Source of the DNA: Linepithema humile
Lineage: Eukaryota; Arthropoda; Insecta; Hymenoptera; Formicidae
DNA: 64,000 bases
Assembly: GCF_040581485.1 (NCBI RefSeq)
Contig: NC_090133.1
Coordinates: forward strand, 930,001-994,000
Reading direction: 5' to 3'
In this document: positions 51,225-64,000 of the stretch, in pieces
Numbering within the stretch: the stretch's first letter is position 1
Layout: the number at the start of each line of letters is the position of its first letter
Notes under the pieces: generated by a model
What the model saw: only the letters and a program-made list of their open reading frames with translations
What the model was told of the DNA's origin: nothing
The model's database searches: none
Program-made: the position numbers and the translations under genes

Positions 51225-54200
51225 TTTTAATCAGTTGAAGTAAAAATCGAAAAAAAACAGGAAAGTGGCGCGCGAGCGCGCGACGTCGTACATTTCAAAG
51301 CGAGGCAATCGATAGTATTCGAGGTCGACCTGATAACCTTTGCTAATGGAAGCTGTCTTGGGCGCGAGGAGGAGACGTCAGAATCGTGGGAGCTCACGTG
51401 CCGGGTCAACGGCACGCATAAATGAGCATTGAACCGATCTGCAAATTGTAACTTTAATTAGACATTCGCAGAAAAAGGAAAAATTCGCTACTTTATCGAT
51501 CCTTTTATTTTTGTCTCTTATCTCCGTGGAATTATTGTCTTTCTAAAGCATTTGATTGAAAACGAGATTCTTTTACCTATTCACTAATTAAATAAAGTAA
51601 ATACAAAAGAAATGGACACTGTAAAATTTTGCAAAACTCTAGAAGAATAAATGAATAAAAAATAATATTAATAGCAGAATAATAATAATACCGGATAATA
51701 AAGAAAATTTAAGTAGATAATAAAAAACTGAATTTGTAAATTTTAATTAGTTTAATGATAAGTAGAACAAAAGGTCTTTGAGTGTCTTGCATAGTAGCTT
51801 CTTAATTAGCTTAATTCGGAAAATTCATGAAAATAAATACCCAGGAACGAGTTTCAACTGTGAAATCTCACTTCTTCATGAAATCCAGTTTAATTTCCTA
51901 GCTTTCTAATTTTAAAAGCGTTTCGATTTCGATTTTTTTAGTTTTTAATCAACTTTCTAAACATTACACGATTTTTTCATCAAATTTACATTGGGGAAAT
52001 CGATTCCCCGCTTATGAAACGTCCACGGTCTCGTAACCGATATCAACGGTGACATCTGATTTTCCTCGCATTTGTGTCGATTTTTTTTTCCGTCACGATC
52101 GACGTCATGCGAAACCTCGATATAGTCTGAATATGCACGGCGCGGTTACATGTGCACGCATGAACGCATGCACACGTGTCGGCCGCCGACGACGGGGAAG
52201 ACAAAGATACCCGCCATCTGCGCTGCGACAGCTGCAATGTTGCGACGGATGTACGTGGGAGAGGTGGAAAGAGGGAGGCAAGGGAAATATATATATATTT
52301 ATATACATATATATATGAGCAAGGGGTGCCGCCGTGCCGCTCCCCCGTATGTGTCGTTGATCCACTTTCATTATATTTTCGCAATTGACGCACTTCGTGC
52401 GCACACTCTTTCGACTTTCAACCGTCGTGCACCAGCCGTCGCAATTTTGCCTCTTTCTGTTTTTTCTTCTTCTTTCGCAATTTTTATCTCAATTATTATC
52501 GCAGCCATCTGCGAGCAAACACCGTGCACGATTGTTCTTCGAGCCAATATTTCGACATGCATCTTGGCAGAATTTATTTTCAAGTCTAACGGTTTATTCT
52601 GAAATAATACTAATTTTTTGAAATTACAAATAACATAAAAGACGCTCGATTCAAAACATCTGAGATTTCTCGATATATTTTTTATTTTCTGAAATATACA
52701 ATAGAAAAATAATTTGATCAGTTGAGTTACAGCTCAAAAATAAATAGACACTTGTTCATTGCATAATTGACAGACTTGTAAACTTCTGTTTCAAAAACCT
52801 GGTTATTCTGGTTTAAATATTCTGGTTTAAAGATTGAAAAGAGTCGATAGAAATCAAAATGTCTACTAAGATTCGCCAATTGCGCACGGTTGGAGAACGC
52901 GCCGCGAGACAAAGGTCTAAGCTCCGCTCAGAACCGAACAGAACGGACCTGTTTCACGACCGGGAGACCTTCGTGCGCTCTTTCTCTGTCTCTCTCTCCG
53001 TCTCTCTCACGGCCGATGCCAGATCTGATACCCGGCTCAGGTTGCTTCGAGAAGAAGCTAGTGCGATCCGCTCGAAACGAAGTGTGATGAAGAAGAAACC
53101 GGCAAGAGGGGCAACGAGCGAGATTATTTAATATCCGAGCTAAACCTGGACCCTGGCAAACTGTCAGATAAGCACCCACACCTGTGCACGTCACCTCTTT
53201 CTCGCGCGTTTCTCTTCCGCCGAGTTTTATTAATAACAATGATCCATATATTTGTAACTTTAAAATGAAAAGATTCGGCTAAGCGATATTATTTGAATAT
53301 CGATTTTAACGAACATCCATATAACAAATAAAGATCGCAAATCTTGTTCCGCGTTTCCTTAGGAAAAATAATAGCACTCCCACGCCGATGCCAATTTGAT
53401 TGTATCATATTTGGAATTTTGCTAATCGCAAATCTGCGAAATCGTACCGTTTAATCGGCGACGCGCGCGACGACGTTCATTGAGCTCGCGCTTTGCATCG
53501 CGATTCGGCTGATTTAATAGAACAATTCTATTATAGGGCGGCAGTGACGCCGGACAACGACGCGTTCATAAATCAGTGTCGATTTATCCGCGACTGTCTA
53601 CCGGGTGTCGCGTGACGATCTAGTAAAATATTTCATAGTTTGCAATTAATTCTTTAAATTTTAGAAATTGCCAAAGTGCATTTCAAACGTAGAAAAAAGA
53701 TTTTATTTGCAAATTGTAATTATATCTCCTTGCAAATGATGATCACTTTTATATTAAAAACAAATGTTTAATTAAAGATCAGAATCGTCATATTTACATG
53801 CAAAGATACATATTAAAATATCAAATATAGAAATGAAATGTATTTGTTACATCATATATAATGTTACATTATTATTTCAAAATATGCTTATAATCTCTTT
53901 AATAAGATGTGGCGATTTATTTTCGCGTGTAAATATCTAATATTGTAAATTAGAATAGCATTTTATTTCCTAGATCAACTAAGCTCGTGTTCTGAAACAC
54001 AGCCGCCTTTTTACAACATCTTTTTCTCCCGCCGCTCTCGTCCAACCGTTCATACGATCATAAATATTCATCCTGGCAATCCTGAACAAACTTTTGCTTC
54101 TCCTCTCGCGGTCGGTCTCCCCACACGCATATAAATCGATATTGGCATCTATCGGCACTCTCAACCCCGCTCTCGTCTCCGCTCACTTTTCAACAACCGG

Positions 54201-55059
54201 AAATGGGTTATCAATTCGGTTCGCGGCCGCTCTTCCTTTTCCACGTTTCGGCACCATCCCGGTTTTTTTTCCATTCTTTTTTTTTACACCACCGATATAT
54301 TCCACGCAAATCGACCTCGAAATCGCCGCACTATTTCGACACGTTATTTTTTTCCAACAGCGCGAATAATTAACGTGTCCATATGTTGGCGCGTACATCG
54401 TGTGCAGAAATTAATTTTGCGCAGATTTTTCTTCGGGGAAACTTTAATTGGCCAAAACTCAGATCGTCTCTTATTCCGATCACTCTGTATAACGTAAAAT
54501 CAAACAGCCATTAATAACAATCTGGTCTATATTCAAATTTGATAACGATTCGAGATCCGAGAGAGTATTGCAATTGCGACGTAACTAGTTTACCGCACAA
54601 CGAAGTGTTGCAAATGCTCCGTGCTGTTGTTGATGAGAAATGTTAATTAACGTTCGAGCACTCGGACATTTGAAATTCGCGCAGATATTTTAAATCCGTC
54701 CTTATCGGACTTCGCGCTCCAGTTACCTCGAACAAAGTTCAAAATTCAAACGGGGGAGATCGTAGTCGAACAAAATTTTCACGAGCTACTCGGTCTCGTC
54801 AAAAGGACTGTTCAAGCAGGCATACGACACGTGTATACGTATATGTTTGCGACACAATATATCGAATAACATGCTTTTATTACCACCGAATAGAATAAAA
54901 TGTCTCGCAATGGTAGTGTTACATTATAGGATCTTTCTAGTTCGTAATATCACTTTTTTTTACCTTAAAACTAATTGTAAGTTCTCTTTGACAAGCTTGT
55001 GAGTCTTTTCGTCGAGATTATTACTTCTAATATACTGTATTATTGCAACATACAATTAA

Positions 55060-55122
55060 CACTTTATCTACCGGAAGTCTATTAATAGGCTTTGCATTTC
55101 AGTCGCAATGGTAGGTAAAGTG
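55060..55122. mobile_element. candidate 63-bp TTAA-flanked mini-MITE
   Basis: Termini CACTTTATCTACC and GGTAGGTAAAGTG pair with one mismatch. TTAA sits on both sides (55056-55059, 55123-55126), the target duplication of piggyBac elements. A second imperfect palindrome (AGTCTATT/AATAGGCT) lies inside. It is far too short to code. Confidence 0.6.
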
Positions 55123-56730
55123 TTAACATTACTTATAATACATTAATAAATTATGTAATTTACAAATTGTTTATTTCATATAATTTTAATAAAATTTACT
55201 TTATAATTAATTATTCCGCAACATAAAATTATAACTTATAACACGGTCTGCTCACTGCAGCCTCGACTAATCCAACGATCTCTCTCGCATCTCGGCTTCT
55301 TCGCGAGCGTAACGCGGCATCATCACTGGTTAGGTTTGTTTTTAGTATTATCGAGTGCGCGAGTAACTCGCCGCCACTCGAAGAAGTTTCATTCCGTACG
55401 TAATCTTGGTCACGAACGACCTACATCCGCGCGCGTCAAAGTTACGGCAACTTCCAGATAAGGGAAGCGACGCGGCGGCGAACTTTGCGCGAAACAAGGA
55501 GTTTCCAACCGACGACAAGTGTATTTCCCTCGACAAAAGGCCGAATTCTTGAAAATCAACCACTCGGCATCCTTACAAACGAGCCGTACGCTCTCGGCGA
55601 ATAACAATAATTATCCGAATAACTTTATAATTACATTTCCGCTTGCATTTTCAAAAATTAAAAATCAGCAATCAAAGCTACATAAATCATACTGTATATC
55701 TTGCGGCAAAAATTTTTACAATATATATATATGCACAATAAACAAGAAAACAATTGAATTTTATAAATGAACAATTTAATAGCGCCAAAATAATTTGATT
55801 TAAAATAAAATTTTTTTTTGCAATTTAGGCAACAAAGGAAAAAAGACGCTCGTTAGTTTTTCAGAATGGAATTTTAGTTTAGTTACGTTTAGTTTATGTT
55901 TCGTTCATCATTGTGTAATGGTTTGCGAATTGGACAAAACAGCCGTATAGATTTCGCATACTTTGGAAGAGATCTTCACGTTATCGCGCTGAAGTAGATA
56001 AAATTCCTGGCGTCGAAATAAAGTGGCATTGGGACGGGCTTTGACGGGATTCGTCGGGATTTAGCGTTACGGTTTTCTAGAATTCATGTACATTTCGCTT
56101 TCGATGGGACTTTTCGTATAGAATTTTTATGGTAAAATCTTAATGCCACGGAAGAATTTCAAAAGCGCCTAAAAGTGGTTTAATAATAGCACAAGTTATT
56201 CCTAAAAATATTTAAAAAATTGTATAATTGTAAATAACTTTGTCAATTTTTTATAATTTTATATTACACTTATATTGATTTGTATTTTATTTAACTATCA
56301 AAATATTCCAAGTATCCCACAAGTTGCGACCTTAATTTTCGACGCTACATTTTCCGAATTTGTGAGGTCGATTTTTCCAAGTATACATTTTATTTCTCAC
56401 AACTTATGCACTTTTACGACAATAACGAGAGAATTAATTGAAACGTCATTTATATGTGTATTGCACACAGTCATCTGTTGCCAACTAATTCCCCATATGT
56501 AATACACAACCGCCGTATCTAATTGTTACTGACGTCAATCAGGAATCGATAATGTCGCCGAACGATACCACCGTATCGTTCCAGTCTAAATATACATATA
56601 TTTAGTTATTAAGCGCATACACATGCATGTGCGCGCACGCATATGCGAAGCAATGCAATTACCGGCGCGTTTCGCCAGGCTAATTACATTAGCGTTGCAT
56701 TTGCGTAACCCGCTTGGCAAACGTTTAACC

Positions 56731-56758
56731 ATTCTCTCTTTCTTTGTTTCAGGTAAGT
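56731..56758 (+). other. plus-strand AG|GTAAGT recursive-splice-like motif
   Basis: A strong pyrimidine tract ending TTTGTTTCAG is followed directly by GTAAGT, with the AG at 56751-56752. This is the form of a zero-length exon (ratchet point). It is antisense to nemo, so it cannot serve that gene. Confidence 0.45.
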
Positions 56759-58921
56759 ACTATATTTCTCTGCTACCATCATTCACCTGGACAACCTGTT
56801 CGCTCGAAAGTTCCGGTAATATTAAGCGTGCACGAATATAACATGCATATCATATTTTTCGCGCAATGTGTTGAGCGTGCAAATTGCGCGATAAACAAGT
56901 ATTTCTCGTGATGAATTAATCGCAAAGAACTTGTTATTAAAATACTTGATCATGCCGCGAAATTATTGGACTTTCTCTATTTAACTTGGGACCCTTTTGG
57001 AAACATTGTTATGCCTAATTGTCATGCGAGAAATGGACTTTTATGTCCCTATATTTTTAGGACAAGTTCAAATATCATTCATTTTTACATTAGCTGAAAA
57101 ATTTCGACAACGTTATCGTTTTTATACTGAAAATTTTAAGTATCGATAGACCTATAATTATCTATAATTTTACGTTAAACAATAAGATATTAACGACGGA
57201 ATGTTAGGAAATTATTGATCCATCAATTATAAATGATATCGCATAAATTTTAACAATTTTATCTTGTTCAGTATGCGACATCTATCTACAATGAGCGATA
57301 TGCTTGCAATGCAAACGGAATATATAGTATATCACTAGTGTGATTTAATTTATAATAACTTTTATATGGATCGATACGATATTTATAATCGGCAACATCA
57401 ATGTTTTCACAGCATAAATTTTATTCCTGATCGCAAAATATTTTGCAATTTTATGCGACAACATTTATGTTGTCGACGATATCAATATTCATGCATTAAA
57501 AATTTTGGAATTTTGTCGTCTCACTTTGGAATGGACGATAATCGAATCCGCGCGCGATTCGAACTGATTAGTTTTCCATTGTTTGTTAAATCAATTGCGG
57601 TGTATCAGTGATCGATGCCGTTATTAATTGGCGAAATTATTAGTTATTTCAGGTGTCAAAATATTACATTTCTCTCGACGCGCCACATTGTCATTGAAAA
57701 TAAAAAAACAGTTTTTGTTATTTTCAAGCTTGCCTATGCGTATACGATACATAGTCAATTTTATCGCTGTGCAATATGTTAAGCTTACATTTCTACCAAT
57801 TTTGTTGCCAACTAATAATAAATACAAAAACTCTTTTACAAATACATGAACATAAATCAGTTTACATGTTAAAATGATCAGATTGTATAAGATTTATTTT
57901 ACTATAAATATCGATATAATAATACTAATATAATAATAATTGATAAATAAATAAATTGATTTCAGAGTTGCAATTATCAAGTAATTGTCGCGATAAGTTT
58001 TATTCGGAAATGCAATTCGCATTAAAATAAAGAATTTAAACAAGTTTTTACGTCGCTAATATTTCTGCATAAAAGTTGGCAATAAAGTCATTTAGAATGA
58101 TGACTATTTTATAATTATAATAAGTACAGGAACGAAGCAGTTATGAAATTAATTTGTCACGAAGCGCGCTATTTCTTCCGTTCGTAATTTATAGTTTTAT
58201 ACACTTCCGTCATCTCGATGAAGTAATCGCGCAAGTATGCGATACGAACCGCGTATCACTTTACAGCATCTCATAGGTCGTTGAGATAGTTATCAGAGCC
58301 GGTTGAGTTCTCCAGAGATAACGGGTCGTTCTCCCCCTCCGAGAAGGCGATAAATTCTTAATTACGAATCGTAAACGAATCTCACTTGATAGTATCAAGC
58401 CCGGTGTATCGACTTTCTCCGCTTTTGTACGATTATGATTCATCAGTTCCGAGTTCCTTATCGGACAATCGGGGCGATACCAGATTATGCAGAGCGTCTC
58501 GAAATCACAATCGCGAAAGGTTTCGACAATAAATAAGATAAAGAGCGATAGATAGACACGACGACCATTTCCAGATCAAAGTATTTACAGTTCATAAATT
58601 ACGAGCGATCGAAATCATAGGATTTGATTACTTTAGTGGGAAAATTTTAATTTAAGAAACATATAATGCATTTATGATGAAAAAAGTTATTGAACACTTC
58701 ACCCAAAAATTGAGAAGAAGCAGTATTTCTTGTTTCTAAGCTATTTGCTGTATAAAATTACTTTTTTTTTCATTGTTTATTTTTATCTTTTCGTGGAAAT
58801 GGCAAGATTAGTAGTCCGGGCGGGAAAAAAGGTTTGAGATATCGAGAGCGAGGGCGCGATCGAACCGACCGCGAGTTCTTTCAGCCGCGCATGTCGTCTC
58901 TAAACTATACGGGGTGTCCTT

Positions 58922-58935
58922 GTCGCCATGGCAAC
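58922..58935. promoter_or_regulatory. RFX X-box GTCGCCATGGCAAC
   Basis: Fits GTNRCC-(N)2-RGYAAC perfectly, a near-palindromic X-box as bound by RFX factors. It lies in a CpG-rich patch (about 58790-59060) inside the first visible nemo intron. Function is inferred from the motif only. Confidence 0.5.
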
Positions 58936-59547
58936 CCTAGCACAAGGCGGGACACGTAGGATCCGCCAGCGAGGCGGAGACAGAGAGGGATTACGGCAGG
59001 GCGAATGCAGGGGGGTGTCTGGACCACCCTAATCCTCATCATCGTCATTTGTTATCGCTCGGGACGGGGATTCGCCAAATGTTCCAACTTTTTTTTACCT
59101 TTTTTATTCGATCTTGAATATCTGAGTATTTTAACAAACTAACACAATTGTATAATTATGTCTAGCCATATAAAACTTCTAATTTTAAAGAATCTTAAGA
59201 TACACCTTTTAAGGCATGATATTTTCAGAGAACACGTCACGCTCCGCGTCACTAATTGTAAGAATAATAGGAGAAACCGGGTCGAATAAGAGCGGTTCGC
59301 CTAAGATTCGCCCTCGTCCCTTTCCGCCTTCACCCTTCTTTCTCGCTCCATGCTTTTCTCGTCTTGTCGGACTGTGCCCTTGAGAGTCCCGAGAAAGACT
59401 CGATTTTCACCTCGTAATTAGTCGACCCACTTTGCGACGCGCGGCATCTCGCCGTCGCCGTCGTCGTCGGTCGACGACGCCCTCCCTCTCGTCTTCTTCC
59501 TCCCTTTCGTCATTTCCTCCTCTTTTCGATTCATCGACTGGAACGTT

Positions 59548-59612
59548 CCTGCCTGCCTGTCTGCCTGCCTGCCTGCCTGCCTGCCTGCTTGCTTGCTTGC
59601 TTGCTTGCTTGC
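59548..59612. repeat. (CCTG)n-(CTTG)n compound repeat
   Basis: Tetranucleotide tract that switches from CCTG-type to CTTG-type units near 59588. It generates the spurious KQAS/RQAG-repeat reading frames on the minus strand. Confidence 0.95.
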
Positions 59613-62600
59613 CACTCGACATGCTCGATAGCCGGGTTAATGGAATCATACTCGAGCTTCGCTCTTTTTTTTCTCTGTCTGCTTTTCTCCTTTTCATCTC
59701 TTTTTCTCTCTCTTTCTCTCGAGCGGAAGAAACGAAGAGATATGCACGGATTGCATAAAATGCACGGTCCTTAAGCCACGGTCCCGAATATCGAGACTTA
59801 TGAAAATTTTAAAATTTAGAATTTTATCGCCAATTTTCTTATACAAAAATTACTTTTTCTACAAGAATTTTGTAAGAAGTTTCTAAATAGTAAAACAATT
59901 GTACGATAATAAATAATTTCAAGTAGCGTTCAAACAGATAATTGATGGATTCTTTCCTTTTCTTTTTCTTAATTCCTTCAATAATTTAAATTCTAATTAA
60001 ACTTTTCCCTCTTTTTTCTCATGATGCATCCGGTGCAATATCTCTACGGGGACGCTCCCTTCCTTCGCCATCATCTCTCTCTTGTTCGCTCCCCTCGTCA
60101 ACCGATGCATTATGTAGCGCACGCACCGTACGCATCTGTGCACGTGCGCTACGACTCGGCGCAGGATATGCTAATTGCACGCGGTGCAGCGCGGATAATG
60201 CAATGCCCGTGGACGAACACCCATGTGTACACCCGTTATATTACGTACACGCCGGCTGCGATGGCGATGAATTCCAAAGCGGATTTAATTCGCGTGTATA
60301 TCGATACGATCGACCGCGGGGAGCCACCGAACAATGCTAAATACGCGCGGAAGCCTCTCATCTTTTGCGCAATATTTTCTTTGTCACTATAAACAAATAA
60401 ATCCCCTTTAAATAAATCACTTTACTTTCATATCAAACAATAAGTATAAATTTAACGAACAAATAGATAAACCGATTGTGCGTATGTCTTTTTACAATTT
60501 TATTTTTCCAAGTTTGTTTAAGAAATAAAAGCACAGTCATTAATTAATAAATATTAATAAATTGATAATATAATAATATAATGTAATAGGATTTCGAATT
60601 TTTAAGTAAATATTTAATCTAACAATGGGAATTCGAAATTTGTCAATCCGAGAAATTAAAGTCTTTTAGCCTGTAATTTCTCTTTTTTAACAAACTCTTT
60701 CATAATTGTGCCCGAAAAAGACATAAACATTGTTTGTTTCAACACTTTCTATACTGGTATGTCTATCCTTCGTGACTTTTTCTCTGACAAACGTTCGTTT
60801 CATTTTGAGCGCGGAAAGTGCGGAAAACCGCAGCTGAAACCACGAGTAGATCTCGACGTCAACGTCGACGACGAGGTGAGGAAAAATGGTGACGGTCGCA
60901 TAGCGAGTCGCATAACTGCATTAATCTCCCCGGCAGTACCTCGGCAGCTTCTCGGAGCTTCTCGGATTTGCGTTTACGTCATCGTCGACGCTCCGGTTAC
61001 GTCGGCAACGTGACGGCCTGACCTTAAAGACGGTATCGCATCCCCGTAGAGCATATACGCTTTATCATGTGACATTACTATGCAAACGAAGCTGCGCCAG
61101 TTTAATAGATGTGTGATGCAAGTTAGTATGGAACCGTGCAATGCGCAGCCTTTGGAAATTTTTCATACAAAATTTCTGGCAAAAATACATTTTTCTTTTT
61201 CAGCAAATTTGGCTATTTTTGTAAAAAAATTTTAGTCATGTTAAATCCAATAACATGTAAATTAAATTCCGACAAAATAATTGATTCCAAAATAAAAGAA
61301 GCTGTTTCATTTATTTCAAATATATAATTTCAAATATATTTATATAAAGAATATTATATATACACTTATTTATTTCGTAAATAATCATCCCATGAAATGC
61401 ATATTTTATTAGAAGTGGAATAATATTATTTGGAATCTTTTATTTTAATATTTTATGTATTGCTTTCAATACATGTGTTAATAATGAGGATTTCTATTAT
61501 GCATTTTGCTTTAAAAATCAGGTCAAAATTAGTTCGTGATAACAGAGAACTGCTTTATAATCATTAAAGCCAGAGTAATAGTGATAATCACCTTTGAAGT
61601 GTTATTGTTGCTAAACAATGCAGCAATGATGAACGCGTTCGATAAACCCGGATAAAAGCAGTATAAATCGTCAAATCTCAAATACCCTTCCGAATTTTCG
61701 CGTAAATGCCGTGATAATAACTCGAATTACATTTCCAGTTCACTATGTAATACGAGCAGAGGCACGATGCAGAATCGCGGAAACGTTCGATTCGTGGTTA
61801 GTTCGATCGGGCGGTCACGTTTCGGCGAAAGAAATCACCAAAGTCACGAAAAGGGCCCGGGGGGAGGGCTTACCCGCCCGATAGGGGCCCCAGCGTTGAA
61901 TTACCGTTATGATCGCGCTAAACGCGATTTTATCAGTCGCGCGCGATGATTTATTAATCTTTCAGAAGTGTGCACGCCCCCCTCGGAATCTCGCGGTTCG
62001 CTTCGTGTTCCGTATGCGAATCCCAGAGTTTTCACGCACCGTTACTTCCGCCTCGAGATCCACGAGTCGACCGAAACGGAAACGCAATCCGATTCCTGCA
62101 AATTTTATTGGAAAATTATATGAAATGATATAATATAAAGTAGACTGATGCATAATTATTGACGTAGAGAGTTGAAAGTGTTATAATTTCATTTGAATAT
62201 ATTTGAATTCTGCAGTAATTTTTCACTTTTTATTAAATTAATATAATAACGCAATAAATAAAATATCTTACGAATCGCAGGATGTAATATTTCATAACGG
62301 TACAAAATACAACATCGCGCACGTCGGCTGATCCGATCGTTTCCGCCTACACATTGACGGTTCTTCGCAGTAACAAAGGAATAAAAGTTAGAAACCCTAC
62401 GGGATAATAGAATCCTAGGGATTAGTTATTCCATAGGTCAGTGAATCGTAGCAGACTGTATGAAATGATTGAGGCACGATAGCCGTTAAATCAGGCGGAA
62501 TCGATGTGCATATTGCATATATTGATATGTGTATATAGATTATATTTATAAAATTGATACGCAACCAATATAGTAATGTAAATAATAATAACTATCATGA

Positions 62601-63368
62601 AAATGGATGGACGTAGGATCAAATTATTCACGATCGCCCTACTTACAATAATTATTATATTAACAATTCGTATTCACATCGTGTGTCATAACGTGTTATG
62701 ATTTCATTGACGTTTAACGATGCGTTCTTTCATAAATCAATTTTTCTCTTGATAAAAGTTTTATAATATTTATTATCACAATTTTATTTATTTATTTTTC
62801 ATATCGAATATTGGAAAAGCTTCCTCTTTCTTGTTACAAACAAATACCAATATTTCCTACATTTTCACATCTCTTAAGCAACTTGGCGCAATTTTAATTT
62901 TTTACTACAAATACACATGCATACGTGTGCAACGTAAATAAGTTAAATACAATGCAATCAAGATACGATAAATATATTTCAATTGAATTGCAATTAAAAT
63001 TGTAATTACGTGCACATGATATGTTTTTATCAATTTGGCTACCAGCGCGACTGTCGGAACAATTTTACAGGCGTGCTATTTTAATCATCGCGTTAATTCC
63101 TCGCGGATTAATTAAATATGCGAGCGTTGACGCACGCATGATGAGAGCGCGTAGTGCGCACGTGCACGCGTGTTTGTCTTGGTATGTTAATCTAATCGAT
63201 GTTAAGCCGACAATATAACGTTATGTGCGCGCCAGACATATATGGGCCAGGGCTGTTGATGGGCCGTTTGATGACGCGCGAGTACGAGCGATGTCCGAAC
63301 TGTTTCGCGACGCGTTTCTATCGATCGTAAAATCGTACACGTGTATCTATGTATGCGCTAGACGCATG

Positions 63369-63394
63369 CACACACACACACACACACACACACA
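63369..63394. repeat. (CA)13 microsatellite
   Basis: Uninterrupted CA run. Confidence 0.95.
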
Positions 63395-64000
63395 GTATAT
63401 TTTATTCTTCCGCACACGCATGAGAATGAGAACGCGTTCTTCAAATTGAAATAAAAAATGCAGAAATGTTTAATTTTTTAGAAACACTCCACTTTTTTCT
63501 TGTTTCTCTGGCAATTTTTTCCTTTGAGAATTAAAGAGTAAATATTTCTGCATTTCCTTGAACTTTATGAATTTGAAAACGACTCGAAGATAAAATTCTC
63601 TTTGTAATAATTTTCAGTTTATACGCGTAGCTTATACTTGTTGTTTGAAGTTCGACATTAACGATTTCATGTTCCTACGTAATTTTGTCCTAATAATTTG
63701 CGGGATACCGAGCCAATAAAAAAACATTTATTTTCCTCGAGATTAATAGGTCGATTTTTGATTTTTCTCATCGTGAAATTTTAATTTTTCTCCAACGCTC
63801 GTCGGCGCTGGCGAAGATTAATCATCGAGGAAAATTTTCAGATAACATTCTAGCTGGTATATCGTGTGGGACGTAATATAATGTGATGTTCTTGGGAAAG
63901 GCTTAAAAAGAATTCCTTCTGACACGTTATATCGAAAAGCTCGGCATAACGTGCGCGAGTTCCTTTCACGAAACTTCACTCGTAAATCATCCGTTCCGGT

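Larger units (their letters stand above)
8581..64000 (-). other. nmo: nemo (NLK) gene, C-terminal three quarters of the locus
   Basis: Nine exons on the minus strand splice in frame into 375 codons and a stop. The protein matches the Nemo/NLK family from just after the glycine-rich loop to the family's terminal HQWE. NLK is a proline-directed Ser/Thr kinase of the CMGC group that phosphorylates TCF/LEF, Mad and other nuclear targets; in flies it acts in wing patterning, planar polarity, the clock and synapse growth. Visible residues (numbered from the first complete codon at 42700) include Lys14, Glu32, HRD Asp111, DFG Asp129 and activation-loop Thr145. The first exons (poly-His/Gln/Ala N-terminus and IGYGAFGVVW loop in relatives) were searched for in 42702-64000 and not found, so the gene continues past 64000 and exceeds 55 kb. 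Intron phases are consistent at all eight junctions. Confidence 0.97.
42702..64000 (-). other. nmo: 3' part of a giant nemo intron (over 21 kb)
   Basis: The acceptor at 42702 requires an upstream exon ending in TG of a Trp codon, preceded by the glycine-rich loop. No such exon was found up to 64000. The region contains microsatellites (43469-43522, 48312-48340, 51199-51224, 59548-59612, 63369-63394), a tiny TTAA-flanked element (55060-55122), an RFX X-box (58922-58935), a plus-strand splice-like motif (56731-56758), and CpG-rich patches near 44520-44790, 46790-47110, 47450-47760, 48160-48480, 49080-49340, 50530-50800, 52030-52260, 58790-59060, 59280-59640, 60020-60340 and 61770-62100. Alternative promoters of nemo could lie here, but none can be proved. 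Confidence 0.85.

Noticed and set aside
54600..54640. Minus-strand H-G-A-F-A near a possible glycine loop
   Set aside because: Third loop glycine is replaced, flanks do not match and there is no suitable donor.
57433..57475. Adjacent short palindromes (GCAAAATATTTTGC and CGACAACATTTATGTTGTCG)
   Set aside because: Too short and AT-biased to support a function.

Overview
The window is animal, almost certainly insect, nuclear DNA. It is AT-rich, intron-dominated and full of microsatellites, with scattered CpG-rich patches. It carries one recognisable gene on the minus strand: nemo (nmo), the insect orthologue of Nemo-like kinase (NLK), an atypical MAP kinase of Wnt/TCF, BMP/Mad, planar polarity, circadian and synaptic signalling. 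The base composition and the undepleted CpG suggest a hymenopteran, perhaps an ant; that is inference. The six-frame reading frames are nearly all chance openings, and the gene was reconstructed from protein similarity plus splice sites.

Layout, in transcription order (right to left): 42702-64000 is part of a very large intron, and the exons for the N-terminus and glycine-rich loop lie beyond 64000. Nine coding exons follow: 42572-42701, 41759-41814, 28995-29101, 17139-17224, 16762-16971, 16368-16556, 15935-16136, 14849-14942 and 9001-9055. Every junction keeps frame. Together they give 375 residues from just after the glycine loop to the stop codon, including the VALK lysine, HRD, DFG, the TQE activation loop, APE, the NLK Cys-rich motif and the conserved C-terminus ending in HQWE. 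A 3' UTR follows, with an AATAAATAAA signal at 8601-8610. No convincing gene is visible in 1-8580.

The most striking signals are not proteins. (1) The 12.66-kb intron 29102-41758 has textbook U12 (minor spliceosome) signals: GTATCCTTT at the donor, and TTCCTTAAC 17 nt before an AG that lacks a pyrimidine tract. (2) The 11.8-kb intron 17225-28994 holds two long foldback (inverted repeat) elements. One has about 290-nt arms and lies just upstream of a 3' splice site; the other has about 145-nt arms. Both would form long double-stranded RNA in the nemo pre-mRNA. (3) There are two small DNA-transposon-like elements with terminal inverted repeats and matching target duplications (TAA at 12609-13075, TTAA at 55060-55122). 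(4) A perfect RFX X-box and a plus-strand recursive-splice-like motif lie in the first visible intron.

I found no RNA gene, CRISPR array or second protein gene that I can support.
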